Source of the DNA: Verrucomicrobiota bacterium
GTDB lineage: Bacteria > Verrucomicrobiota > Verrucomicrobiia > CAIQCK01
Length of the DNA: 64,000 nucleotides
Direction of reading: 5' to 3'
Assembly: GCA_026397915.1 (NCBI GenBank)
Contig: JAPLTX010000047.1
Location: forward strand, 62,001-126,000
In this document: piece by piece, positions 55,197 to 62,637 of the stretch
Numbering within the stretch: the stretch's first letter is position 1
Layout: each line of letters starts with the position of its first letter
Program-made: the position numbers and the translations under genes
Notes under the pieces: generated by a model
What the model was told of the DNA's origin: nothing
The model's database searches: none
The model's input: only the letters and a program-made list of their open reading frames with translations

Positions 55197-56198
55197 ATGA
55201 CACACTCCCGCATCCTCGGCACAGGCCACTACCTACCGCCGAAGGTCACCACCAACGCCGATCTCGAGAAGGTGATGGACACCACCGACGCGTTCATCGT
55301 CGAACGCACCGGCATCCGCAGCCGCTTCCACGCCGAGGCCGGCGTCAGCGCGTCCGACCTCGGCGCGCTCGCCGCGCAGGCCGCCGTGGCCGATGCGGGA
55401 TTGAAGATGAACGACATTGACCTGCTCATCATGAACACCATCACGCCCGACCACGCCGACCCGGGCTGCGTCTGCTTCCTCGGCGCGAAACTCGGTCTAG
55501 TCGGCGTCGCAGCGTTCGACATCCGCCAGCAATGCACCGGGCTGCTCTACGGCATGGCGATGGCCGACGCGTTCATCAAGAGCGGCAAGTTTCGCCACCC
55601 GCTCATCGTCTGCTCTGAGGTTCTCTCCAAGCGCATTGATTGCTCCAACGACGGCCGCAACATCGCCATCCTGTTCGGCGACGGCGCAGGCGCGGTCGTG
55701 ATGGGGCCGTGCGGCGACGACAAACGCGGTGTCCTCTGGACCGGCATTCACGCCGATGGCCGCGGCGCGAAGGCCCTCTACACCGCCGCTCCCGGCAGCG
55801 CGCTCGGCCGCATGGACCACATCACGAAGGAAGACATTGACGCCGGCCGCGTCCACTTCCGCATGGACGGCAAGGCCGTCTTCGAGAACGGCGTGGCCGG
55901 CATGACCGGCGCAGCCTTCGAGGCGCTGGAAGCGACCGGCCTCAAACTCAGCGACGTGGACGTCCTCATCCCGCACCAGGCCAACCTGCGGATGCTGGAG
56001 ACCGTCGTTAAAAAGACCGGCATCGCGAAGGAGAAAGTGTTCATCAACGTCGAGGACCACGGCAACATCGCATCCGCCTGCCTGCCCATCGCGCTCGACG
56101 AGGCCCGCAAGCAAGGCATGGTCACTGACGGCAAACTCGTCCTCCTCGTCGGCTTCGGCTCCGGCTTCGTCTGGGGCTCGGCGCTGGTGAGGATGTGA
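55197..56198 (+). CDS. Beta-ketoacyl-ACP synthase III-like enzyme
   Basis: A thiolase-fold condensing enzyme of 333 residues. The KAS III triad is complete: Cys113 in DIRQQCTGLLYG, His260 in IPHQANLRM and Asn290 in EDHGNIASA. The family start GTGHYLPPKVTTN and IVERTGIRSR are also present. It condenses an acyl-CoA with malonyl-ACP or related substrates in known members. It is placed in a BcrB/BadG operon, not with fab genes, so it may be a pathway-specific paralogue rather than housekeeping FabH. Confidence 0.9.
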   Translation: MTHSRILGTGHYLPPKVTTNADLEKVMDTTDAFIVERTGIRSRFHAEAGVSASDLGALAAQAAVADAGLKMNDIDLLIMNTITPDHADPGCVCFLGAKLGLVGVAAFDIRQQCTGLLYGMAMADAFIKSGKFRHPLIVCSEVLSKRIDCSNDGRNIAILFGDGAGAVVMGPCGDDKRGVLWTGIHADGRGAKALYTAAPGSALGRMDHITKEDIDAGRVHFRMDGKAVFENGVAGMTGAAFEALEATGLKLSDVDVLIPHQANLRMLETVVKKTGIAKEKVFINVEDHGNIASACLPIALDEARKQGMVTDGKLVLLVGFGSGFVWGSALVRM

Positions 56199-56210
56199 CG
56201 GCGGATTGAA

Positions 56211-56373
56211 ACCACGGAATACACGGAGCACACGGAATGAAAGGGCAGGGGCAGGATAAGTTTGGGAGAAGGACGTCTGCGAATCAGACTGCCTCGAAGT
56301 CGTCGCCTTTCGCGTCCTTTAGTGTGTTTCGCGGGCCATCTTTCGCTTCCGTGTCTTCAGTGTTTTCCGTGGT
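56211..56373. repeat. ACACGGA-type inverted repeat between KAS III and thioesterase genes
   Basis: The left end ACCACGGAATACACGGAGCA and the right end, whose complement reads ACCACGGAAAACACTGAAGA, are inverted and built of 9-bp words (ACACGGAAT, ACACGGAGC and similar). The inner part has GCGAAACACACTAAAGG on the minus strand. Similar ACGCGAAA/TAAACACG words occur near 4797-4835. It resembles a small palindromic element and nearly fills the gap. It might separate the thioesterase gene transcriptionally from the operon. Confidence 0.6.
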
Positions 56374-56382
56374 AGAACAACC

Positions 56383-56793
56383 ATGAGTGCCATCGAGAAC
56401 ATCACCACGTTGCGCGTCCGCTACAGCGAGACGGACCAGATGGGCGGCTTCTACAACTCCCGCGTGCTCGAGTGGTTCGAGTGCGGGCGCACGGAGATGA
56501 CGCGCAAGCTCGGTGTGCCTTACTCCGAGATGGAAACGCGCGGCCTCTTCCTGCCGCTGGTGGAGACGCACATCGAGTTCGTCGGCCGCGCGCGCTACGA
56601 CGACGAACTGCGCATGACCACCCGCGTGGCGATGTTCGGCCGGGCGCGGGTGCGGTTCGAACACGAGATCGTCCACGCGAAGAACGGCGCGCCCGTGGCC
56701 CGCGGCTACACGCTCCATGCCTGCCTCGGCCCCGACGGCAAGCTCATCCGTCCCCCCGCGTGGTTTGTCGCCCTGATGGGGTCGGAACAGTAG
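56383..56793 (+). CDS. Acyl-CoA thioesterase (4-hydroxybenzoyl-CoA thioesterase family)
   Basis: A hot-dog-fold thioesterase of 136 residues. It carries the YbgC/4HBT pattern RVRYSETDQMGGFYNSRVLE then WFECGRTE, with the Asp of ETD as catalytic residue. Length is typical. It follows the KAS III gene on the same strand but beyond a 163-bp palindrome. It would release a free acid from a CoA or ACP thioester. A 22-unit 21-bp array begins 12 bp after its stop codon. Confidence 0.9.
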   Translation: MSAIENITTLRVRYSETDQMGGFYNSRVLEWFECGRTEMTRKLGVPYSEMETRGLFLPLVETHIEFVGRARYDDELRMTTRVAMFGRARVRFEHEIVHAKNGAPVARGYTLHACLGPDGKLIRPPAWFVALMGSEQ

Positions 56794-56804
56794 GTCGGCC
56801 GGAC

Positions 56805-57266
56805 GCTACCCGCTCCGCCGGTCTGACAACCTTTCCCGCAACGGGAGAACCCCTTTCCGATGCGCCCGTAGGCTTCTCCAACCCGGACGTAACCTTTTCC
56901 ATTGCGGACGAAGGTGTATCTAGGTCAAAGGCAACCGTGTCTGGCCTAGAAGCAGTCGTTTCTGTCGTGGAGGCAACTGCGTCCGTTCCGGAGGTAACTG
57001 TTTCCATTGCGGAAGTAACCGTCTCTGTCACGGAAGCTCCTGCCTCCGGCATGGAGGCAACTGCTTCCGGCACGGAAGCTACCGGGTCTGCCTTGGAAGC
57101 TACTGCCTGCGTCGCGGAAGCAACCGAGTCCGTCACGGAAGCTCCCGCCTCCGTCGTGGAAGCTACTGCTTCCGTCTTGGGGACAACCGAGTCCGGCTCG
57201 GAGGCAACTGCTTCCATCATGGAAGCTCCTGCCTCCGGCACGGAAGCTACTGCGTCCGAGCCTCCA
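56805..57266. repeat. Tandem array, 21-bp period, 22 units without indels
   Basis: Starting at 56805, twenty-two consecutive 21-bp units can be laid out with no gap: 56805 + 21n to 57266. Typical units read GCAACTGCTTCCGGCACGGA plus A. The most constant parts are AC(T/C) at positions 4-6, TC(C/T) at 10-12 and CGGA near the end. The first four units and the last are more divergent. Frames are open on both strands (a plus frame gives ATASxxE heptads; a minus frame also gives EAVAS heptads). It fills the convergent gap between the thioesterase and the Sel1-protease genes. Nothing else is recognised in 56794-57412. Confidence 0.9.
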
Positions 57267-57412
57267 AAAGGCCCTTTCTTGTCAGAAACGAGCGTTTTTG
57301 AAGTTCCAAAGCCCGTTTTAGCGTTAGTGAGGCCCGTCGGGACAGTCCAGTGGCTATTATTGGACAGGTCAAAACCCGGTCGGCTGCCTCATGAACCCCG
57401 GCCTGTTATCGC

Positions 57413-58966
57413 TCAATATACCAATACCAGCACCGCCGCCTGTTCCGCCGACTTCACCACATCCTCGAACTTGCGCTCTTTGGTTTCCGGTTCCTTCAAC
57501 TTCGCGGCGACTTCCGGGACGGATTCGAGGAAGCCCAACAGGAAACTGCTCTTTACCGCGTAATTTACGTTCTCAGGTAACGACCCACTTGTGGCCAGTG
57601 CTACCCGCGCATTTAACTTGGCCGAAACTACTCCCACCACGTTGCCGCGCTCGTCCACCAACGCTCCACCCGAATTGCCCGGTTGCACCGGCACGCTGAT
57701 CTGGAAATACCGCGCGTCATCTCGCGCGCCGGAAAGCGATGCGATTTCGCCCTTGGCCAGTTTGGGCGCGAACCCTTGCAGACCGATGTTTGGAAAACCG
57801 ACCGAGGCCACCATCGCCCCCAGCCGCGCGCTGCGGCTGGCAACTACTGGCAAGGCTACAAACCTGCCCTCCGCCTTTAACAGCGCCAAGTCATTGGCCG
57901 GATCCACCTTCACCACTTTGGCGGAAAGGAGGCCAGCCGCCGTAACCAAACGCACTTGCGCCCCGTTCCCGGCCACATGTTCATTGGTGATGAGATAGCC
58001 ATCCTCCGTGATGAAGAATCCGGTGCCGGAAGACTCCGGGCGCGTTTGCGCGATAGCCGCTCCTGAACTGTCGCTTCCGGCTGCAGGCGCCTTGCGCGGC
58101 TTGAAATTGCGCGCCAGCTTTTGTCCCTCCGCAATTTGTTCTCGCGTCATCCGATCTTCCAGTTTGGTTATTCCTGAAGCCTCATGACCCTGCGCCGCCA
58201 CTAGCAGCCACCACTTGTAAGCTTCCACATAATCCTTCACCACGCCGGTGCCGTTGACGTAGCAGTCGCCCAAACTGTATTGAGACCAAGCGTTGCCCTG
58301 CTCAGCGGCCTTGCGCCACCACCTAGCCGCCTCCACTTCATCTTTAACCACGCCTAGGCCACAAGAGTAGCAAATGCCCAGTGTGTCTTGAGCAGTGGTG
58401 AGACCTTGCTCGGCGGCTTTGCGATACCACTTTACCCCCTCCGCCTTGTCCTTTGTCACACCGTCGCCTCTGGAGTAGCGGGACCCCAGTTCGGACTGAG
58501 CCTTGGGGTCGTTTTGCTCGGCGGCTTTGCGATACCACTTCGCCGCCTGCACTTGATCCTTCGCCACGCCATAGCCATTGGCGTAGCAGAGGCCTATATA
58601 GTATTGAGCAGCAGTGTGATTCTGCTCGGCGGCTTTACGAAGGCAGGCCGCCGCTTTCACCTCATCCTTCGCCACGCCTAAGCCACAAAGATAGCTGAGG
58701 CCCAGAAAGTATTGAGCATCGGCGTAATTCTGTTCGACAGCTTTGCCATACCACTTCACGCCCTCCGCCTCGTCCTTTGCCAAGCCAAGATCGCCAGAGG
58801 AGAATGCCCGACCCAATTCAAACTGGGATTTGGCATCACCATTTTCTGCTTTGGTGCGAAGTTCGGTCAGCAGCTTGCGGTTAACTCCGACTTGTTGTGC
58901 ATGCAGTGCCTGCCCGAGCAACATTATGACCAAGCCAAAACCAAATATCACCTTCATTGAATTCAT
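57413..58966 (-). CDS. Sel1-repeat trypsin-like serine protease
   Basis: A 517-residue predicted exported protein. The signal-like N-terminus is MKVIFGFGLVIMLLGQALHA. Seven Sel1 (TPR-like) repeats of 36 residues occupy about 30-280, each with A(K)WYRKAAEQ and AQ..LG.CY motifs. A trypsin/DegP-like domain follows (about 310-480) with His in TNEHVAGNG, Asp in DPANDLALLK and Ser in QPGNSGGALVD. No PDZ is present. The start at 58966 overlaps the upstream stop codon (ATGA). The Sel1 part may recruit partners or control the protease. Confidence 0.85.
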   Translation of the reverse strand: MNSMKVIFGFGLVIMLLGQALHAQQVGVNRKLLTELRTKAENGDAKSQFELGRAFSSGDLGLAKDEAEGVKWYGKAVEQNYADAQYFLGLSYLCGLGVAKDEVKAAACLRKAAEQNHTAAQYYIGLCYANGYGVAKDQVQAAKWYRKAAEQNDPKAQSELGSRYSRGDGVTKDKAEGVKWYRKAAEQGLTTAQDTLGICYSCGLGVVKDEVEAARWWRKAAEQGNAWSQYSLGDCYVNGTGVVKDYVEAYKWWLLVAAQGHEASGITKLEDRMTREQIAEGQKLARNFKPRKAPAAGSDSSGAAIAQTRPESSGTGFFITEDGYLITNEHVAGNGAQVRLVTAAGLLSAKVVKVDPANDLALLKAEGRFVALPVVASRSARLGAMVASVGFPNIGLQGFAPKLAKGEIASLSGARDDARYFQISVPVQPGNSGGALVDERGNVVGVVSAKLNARVALATSGSLPENVNYAVKSSFLLGFLESVPEVAAKLKEPETKERKFEDVVKSAEQAAVLVLVY

Positions 58967-59688
58967 GGGATGCTCTTCCCCCAAAGTCGATCTACATGTG
59001 AAATAGCGTCTCGGAACAGAAGCACCAACGGCCATTGCTCTGGATAGCTCTTCGACTGATCAGCATGAGCTTCTCGTTTCTTGTCGTCGTAAAACCTACG
59101 TGGGTAGCGCGCATTGGCCCATGCCTTATCATCAGCTGTCAGCGGATAGTAGTAATGGCGCGTAACTCCTGAAATGATCTTAAGGAAGCACGCGATGTTT
59201 GCGTCTTCGTGATAGCGTTGAACTTGCTCCAAGGCCGAAACAATCCGAAGAATGTCGTGACCGAGGCTTTTTAAGGCAGCTCGGTATTTGTTGCGGATGT
59301 TCACGGCGACATAGCTGCTGCTATTGATGTCCCTGCATTCATCATGTTGCACGAGCCACATTCCTTTGAGAAATAGTTCAGTGCCGGCCTGAAATACAGG
59401 ATAGGGCAGATATGTTTGCATCGGCGGGCCCTTTCTTCCGTCACACAACTGTATTGGTGCAGTTCCTTTAGCACTTTCAATTAATTCCAAACCACTCCGC
59501 ATCCATCGGCTCGGTTGCAATTCGATGTCAGTCACAAGTCCTGGTGTTAATTGCAGAACGCGATCTGGTGAAAGTTGCGCGAATGTCTCACACCAATGCG
59601 CATACTCTGTTTCTTGCTTTTTGTTTATGTCCGTGCGCATGAGGTTGAGCACCTCCTCCATTAAATCGTCGTTCTTCTTGTTCTCCAT
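58963..59688 (-). CDS. HEPN-like protein of unknown function
   Basis: A 241-residue, mostly helical protein with lower GC than both neighbours. GTELFLKGMWLVQ (about 102-114) and LKSLGHDILRIVSALEQV (about 139-156) follow the pattern of HEPN/AbiV-like helical bundles. Near the C-terminus Arg226-x4-His231 (RDAISH) matches the HEPN RNase motif, but it comes unusually late in the chain. It overlaps the Sel1-protease start by 4 bp. Start alternatives are ATG at 59688 or GTG at 59724, which overlaps the SpoU gene. HEPN assignment is tentative. Confidence 0.5.
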   Translation of the reverse strand: MENKKNDDLMEEVLNLMRTDINKKQETEYAHWCETFAQLSPDRVLQLTPGLVTDIELQPSRWMRSGLELIESAKGTAPIQLCDGRKGPPMQTYLPYPVFQAGTELFLKGMWLVQHDECRDINSSSYVAVNIRNKYRAALKSLGHDILRIVSALEQVQRYHEDANIACFLKIISGVTRHYYYPLTADDKAWANARYPRRFYDDKKREAHADQSKSYPEQWPLVLLFRDAISHVDRLWGKSIP

Positions 59689-59711
59689 AGTTGTTTGTTG
59701 AGGCGGGGCCG

Positions 59712-60269
59712 TTACGGTTTCCACCTCGCCAGCAGCTCATAGAGGACGATGCTCGCGGTCATGGCCACGTTGAGGCTGTTGGTGATGCCGCGCACGGGGA
59801 GCACGGCGACGTGGTCGGCCTGCTCCAGCAACGCGTCGCGCACGCCGTCGCGTTCGTGGCCGAAGACGGCGATGAGCGGGAAGCGGTAGGGCACTTCGCG
59901 GTAGGGGATGCTGCTGTCGCATTGCTCGAAAACGACGAGCTGGTGGCCGGCGCGGCGCAGTTCGGCGATGCGGGGCAGGGGATCGTCGTGCTTTTCCCAC
60001 GGCACGGTCTGGAGGCTGCCGCCGACGGCGGTCTTGCCGATCTGTTGCGCGGCGTGGATGGTCTGGGTGGGCGTGCCGGTGATGCCGCTGAGGATGAGTC
60101 GCTCGATGTTGGCGCAGTCGCAGACGCGGAAGATGAGGCCGACGTTCTGGAGGGAGCGGACGTTATCCAGGACGACGGTGACGGGCATGCGCGTAGCGTC
60201 CTGGGCGGCGCGGTCGGGACGGCTGGCGACCAGTTCGGCGGTGGTGTGGCGGCGCGGCGGTGTTTTCAT
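59712..60269 (-). CDS. TrmH/SpoU-family RNA 2'-O-methyltransferase
   Basis: A SPOUT methyltransferase of 185 residues using SAM. Its three motifs are visible: LDNVRSLQNVGLIFRVCD (motif 1 with the catalytic Arg), FGHERDGV (motif 2) and LPVRGITNSLNVAMTASIVL (motif 3). Short relative to TrmH with substrate domains, so closer to TrmL/SpoU-only members. Target RNA unknown. A nested palindrome separates it from the upstream ugpQ gene. Confidence 0.9.
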   Translation of the reverse strand: MKTPPRRHTTAELVASRPDRAAQDATRMPVTVVLDNVRSLQNVGLIFRVCDCANIERLILSGITGTPTQTIHAAQQIGKTAVGGSLQTVPWEKHDDPLPRIAELRRAGHQLVVFEQCDSSIPYREVPYRFPLIAVFGHERDGVRDALLEQADHVAVLPVRGITNSLNVAMTASIVLYELLARWKP

Positions 60270-60292
60270 ATCAACGGCATTTCGTTCAAGCA

Positions 60293-60418
60293 CTGTAGCG
60301 TCGGTCTATGACCGCCGAAAGGTAGGGCCGGACCGCTGGGCCGGCCGAATCAACGACTCGGCGCGCCCGGCGGTCGCGCCCTACCACAACAGACGGCGGT
60401 CATAGACCGCCGCTACAG
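60293..60418. mobile_element. Nested inverted-repeat element at the 3' end of ugpQ
   Basis: Outer arms CTGTAGCGTCGGTCTATGAC (from 60293) and an inverted partner ending at 60418 enclose a second inverted pair (GGTAGGGCCGGACCG and its partner, GCGCCCTACC). An element of one kind thus sits inside another. The minus-strand TGTAG end supplies the TAG stop codon of ugpQ (60413-60415). No coding capacity. Confidence 0.75.
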
Positions 60419-61300
60419 CAACGTCTTCAATCGTTCCGGAAAGTTAGTGATGATGCCGTCCACGCCGGCGGCAATCAAGGCGCGTTGTTGGCGGAGCGAA
60501 TCGGCGGTCCATGCGAGCACCCGGAGGCCTGCCGCGTGAACGTCCCGCACGAAGCGGGATGTGCAGAGCTTGTGGTTCGGCGCGAGGGTCGTCGCACGGA
60601 GCTCGCGGGCAACGGCGATGAAGCTGTCGAGGTCCGGCACGTGGGCGTCGAAGCGGCTGAGCAGGAACGCGAGTTCAATGTCGGGCCGGAGACTTGCGAT
60701 GGGACGGAGTAGTTCGGGATGGAACGAGAAGACGATAACTTCGCGCTCCATCTTCTCGGCGATGATGGCGTCGAGGACGCGCTGTGAGATGAAACTCGGC
60801 TCGCATTCGGAAGACCCCTCACCCCGGCCCTCTCCCCATCCGATGGGGAGAGGGTGGTCGAAGGCCGGGTGAGGGGCGGCATTGGTAACGCGGACACTCC
60901 TGTCCGCGGCGAGTGAGTGGTGGTCGGAGGAAACAGCGCGGACAAGAGTATCCGCGTTACTGTGCGGGGCACTGCCGGATTTGATCTCGACGAGCAAGCG
61001 CGCCTTGCCGCGGACGAGCCGGCAGAGTTCGCGCAAGGTCGGCACACCAAGTCGGCGGAGTTCGGCGGCGGTGTGGGCGTTGACGGGGCCGCTGCCGGTT
61101 GTTGTGCGATCGAGCGTGTCATCGTGGATGACGACGGGTTCGTTGTCGGCGCTGAGGTGGACATCGCACTCGACCATGTCGGCGCCGATGGCCAGCGCGC
61201 GCTCGAAGGCCGGCAGCTTGTTCTCCAACTCCGGTCGGTCCTCGTTGGCGCCGCGATGGGCGATGACAAGCGTATCTCGTTGTTTTTGAAGGTTCAGCAT
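60413..61300 (-). CDS. ugpQ: Glycerophosphodiester phosphodiesterase with in-frame repeat insertion
   Basis: Hydrolyses glycerophosphodiesters to glycerol-3-phosphate and an alcohol. The 295-residue chain has the GDPD metal/catalytic set: AHRGANEDRPELEN, MVECDVHLS, VVIHDDTLDRTT, LLVEIKSGS, and VFSFHPELL. Between VEIKSGS and the helix starting QRVLDAII, about 55 residues (roughly 112-167) are encoded by two inverted-repeat elements; other GDPDs have a short loop here. The reading frame is kept through both. Without the insert, the length would be the usual 240. The last codons and stop come from a third element. Activity might survive, as the insert falls in a loop. Confidence 0.88.
   Translation of the reverse strand: MLNLQKQRDTLVIAHRGANEDRPELENKLPAFERALAIGADMVECDVHLSADNEPVVIHDDTLDRTTTGSGPVNAHTAAELRRLGVPTLRELCRLVRGKARLLVEIKSGSAPHSNADTLVRAVSSDHHSLAADRSVRVTNAAPHPAFDHPLPIGWGEGRGEGSSECEPSFISQRVLDAIIAEKMEREVIVFSFHPELLRPIASLRPDIELAFLLSRFDAHVPDLDSFIAVARELRATTLAPNHKLCTSRFVRDVHAAGLRVLAWTADSLRQQRALIAAGVDGIITNFPERLKTLL
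60815..60876. mobile_element. Palindromic element A inside ugpQ
   Basis: CCCCTCACCCCGGCC and CTCTCCCCATC on the left pair with GATGGGGAGAG and GGCCGGGTGAGGGG on the right; an 8-nt bulge separates the two stem parts. The words resemble a palindrome type dispersed in many bacterial genomes. It lies in frame within the coding sequence. Confidence 0.75.
60885..60960. mobile_element. Palindromic element B inside ugpQ
   Basis: Arms at 60885-60908 and 60937-60960 are 24 bp and inverted with two mismatches; each outer end reads GTAACGCGGA. The centre is 28 bp. It is separated from element A by 8 bp. Both elements are read in frame on the minus strand without stop codons. Confidence 0.8.
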
Positions 61301-61302
61301 TG

Positions 61303-61428
61303 CTGTAGCGGCAGTCTCCGACCGCCGGACTGTAGGCCGGCTCTGTGAGGCGGCGAAATCATTTCAGACGCCGGGACGTAGTCCCGGCCTACACCGGAAA
61401 CCATCGGCGGTCGGAGACCATATCTACA
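61303..61428. mobile_element. Nested inverted-repeat element at the 5' end of ugpQ
   Basis: Outer arms GCTGTAGCGGCAGTCTCCGA (from about 61302) and an inverted partner ending near 61428 (GGTCGGAGACC, CTACAG) enclose an inner pair (TGTAGGCCGG and CCGGCCTACA). Same architecture as the element at 60293. It lies immediately upstream of the ugpQ ATG, so ugpQ's leader would derive from it. Confidence 0.75.
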
Positions 61429-61459
61429 GTTGCGCTCACTGTGGATTGTAGAATGTGGC

Positions 61460-61843
61460 TTAGCCATTTACCGCCTCCTTCGTCAATTGGCGCATCAACG
61501 CCAGGAACATCGGATGTTGGCCGATGACGGGGAGCAGCGTGATCTCGAAGCCGGGGAACTGCTTCTTGATCGCGTCCAATTGGCCGGGAATGTCTGTGTT
61601 GAAGTGGGCGCCTTGCGCCATGAAGAGCGGCAGCACGCGGCAGCGCGTGACGCCGGCAGCGGCGAGTCGGCGGACGGTGTCGAGCAACGTCGGCGTGGCA
61701 GACTCCATGTAGCAGAGCAGGACGTTGTCGCGGCCCACATCTTTGCAGAGGTCGTCGGCCAACTGCTCGAACGGCGCGAGCCACTCGCGGTATTTGCTGC
61801 CGTGCGCGAGCAGGACGAGGGGGGTTGATTGTTTGGTTGTCAT
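61460..61843 (-). CDS. cbiX: Sirohydrochlorin/precorrin-2 cobaltochelatase, small CbiX
   Basis: Inserts cobalt into the early tetrapyrrole in the anaerobic-type cobalamin pathway. The 127-residue product has the short CbiX (CbiXS) layout: PLVLLAHGSKYREW with the first His, and LPLFMAQGAHFNTDIPGQLD with the second metal-facing His. The ATG at 61843 overlaps the cobK stop codon (ATGA). Last gene of the cluster seen here. Confidence 0.9.
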   Translation of the reverse strand: MTTKQSTPLVLLAHGSKYREWLAPFEQLADDLCKDVGRDNVLLCYMESATPTLLDTVRRLAAAGVTRCRVLPLFMAQGAHFNTDIPGQLDAIKKQFPGFEITLLPVIGQHPMFLALMRQLTKEAVNG

Positions 61844-62637
61844 GTTGTTTTGGGAACGGATGCTGATTGGAAACTCGGCGCGAGGCGTTGGCGAAGGGCG
61901 TGAAGCAATGATGGCATGTCGTGAAAAGTGTTTGCGGAGAGTTGCAGTGGGCGCTCCACGACGATGAATAGGCACTGCTCGGCGCGCGCCGCTTCCAGCT
62001 TCGCCGGGACGCCGCCCGCTTCGCCGCTGTCCTTGGTGACGAGCACGCCGATGTTGAACTGCCGGATGAGTCGGCGGTTCTCCTCCACGCTGAATGGTCC
62101 GCGGCCTGTAACGATCCGGTCATCGGGCAAGCCGGCTGCGCGACAGAGTTGGATGGAATCGTCATGCGGGAGAACGCGCGCCATGAGCGGGATGCCACTG
62201 CGGGCGGCGGCCTGCGCATAAACGGCGACATTCTTCGAGCCGACGGTGAGGAGGATGGGGCGGCGCGGTTCGCAGGCCAGTCGGGCAGCCTCTTGATGCG
62301 TGGCAGCGAGTTGGACACCGTGATGTTCACCGGCGGTGCCGGGTCTGACGAATGTGAGGTAGGGGACCTTGGCTTGTTCAGCGACGCGCTCTGCTGTGGC
62401 ACGCACGTTCGTTGCATAGGGATGCGTGCCGTCTACGATGGCGCGGACAGCGCGTTCCCGAACCAGCGTGATCATGTCGGCTTCCGTCAGCCGCCCACTG
62501 CGATGGGAGATTCGCGGACGGTCGCCGACGGACAGCGGCACATCGGTGGCGGTGGAGACTAGCACATCATAGCCGGCGTCGGCCAAAGCTTCCGCCAGAG
62601 GAGCCGTCTCGCTGGTGCCGCCGAGGAGCAGAATCAT
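61840..62637 (-). CDS. cobK: Precorrin-6A reductase (CobK/CbiJ)
   Basis: An NADPH-dependent reductase of the corrin ring. The 265-residue chain shows MILLLGGTSET at the nucleotide site, AIVDGTHPYATNVRATA, LLTVGSKN and VTKDSGEAGG, all typical of CobK/CbiJ. Length is normal. ATGA overlaps join it to the genes on both sides. Confidence 0.92.
   Translation of the reverse strand: MILLLGGTSETAPLAEALADAGYDVLVSTATDVPLSVGDRPRISHRSGRLTEADMITLVRERAVRAIVDGTHPYATNVRATAERVAEQAKVPYLTFVRPGTAGEHHGVQLAATHQEAARLACEPRRPILLTVGSKNVAVYAQAAARSGIPLMARVLPHDDSIQLCRAAGLPDDRIVTGRGPFSVEENRRLIRQFNIGVLVTKDSGEAGGVPAKLEAARAEQCLFIVVERPLQLSANTFHDMPSLLHALRQRLAPSFQSASVPKTT

Noticed and set aside
56744..57241. 165-residue EAVAS heptad protein on the minus strand
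   Set aside because: The plus strand is equally open with a similar heptad, so neither frame stands out; no signal, start context or homology. It overlaps the thioesterase end.
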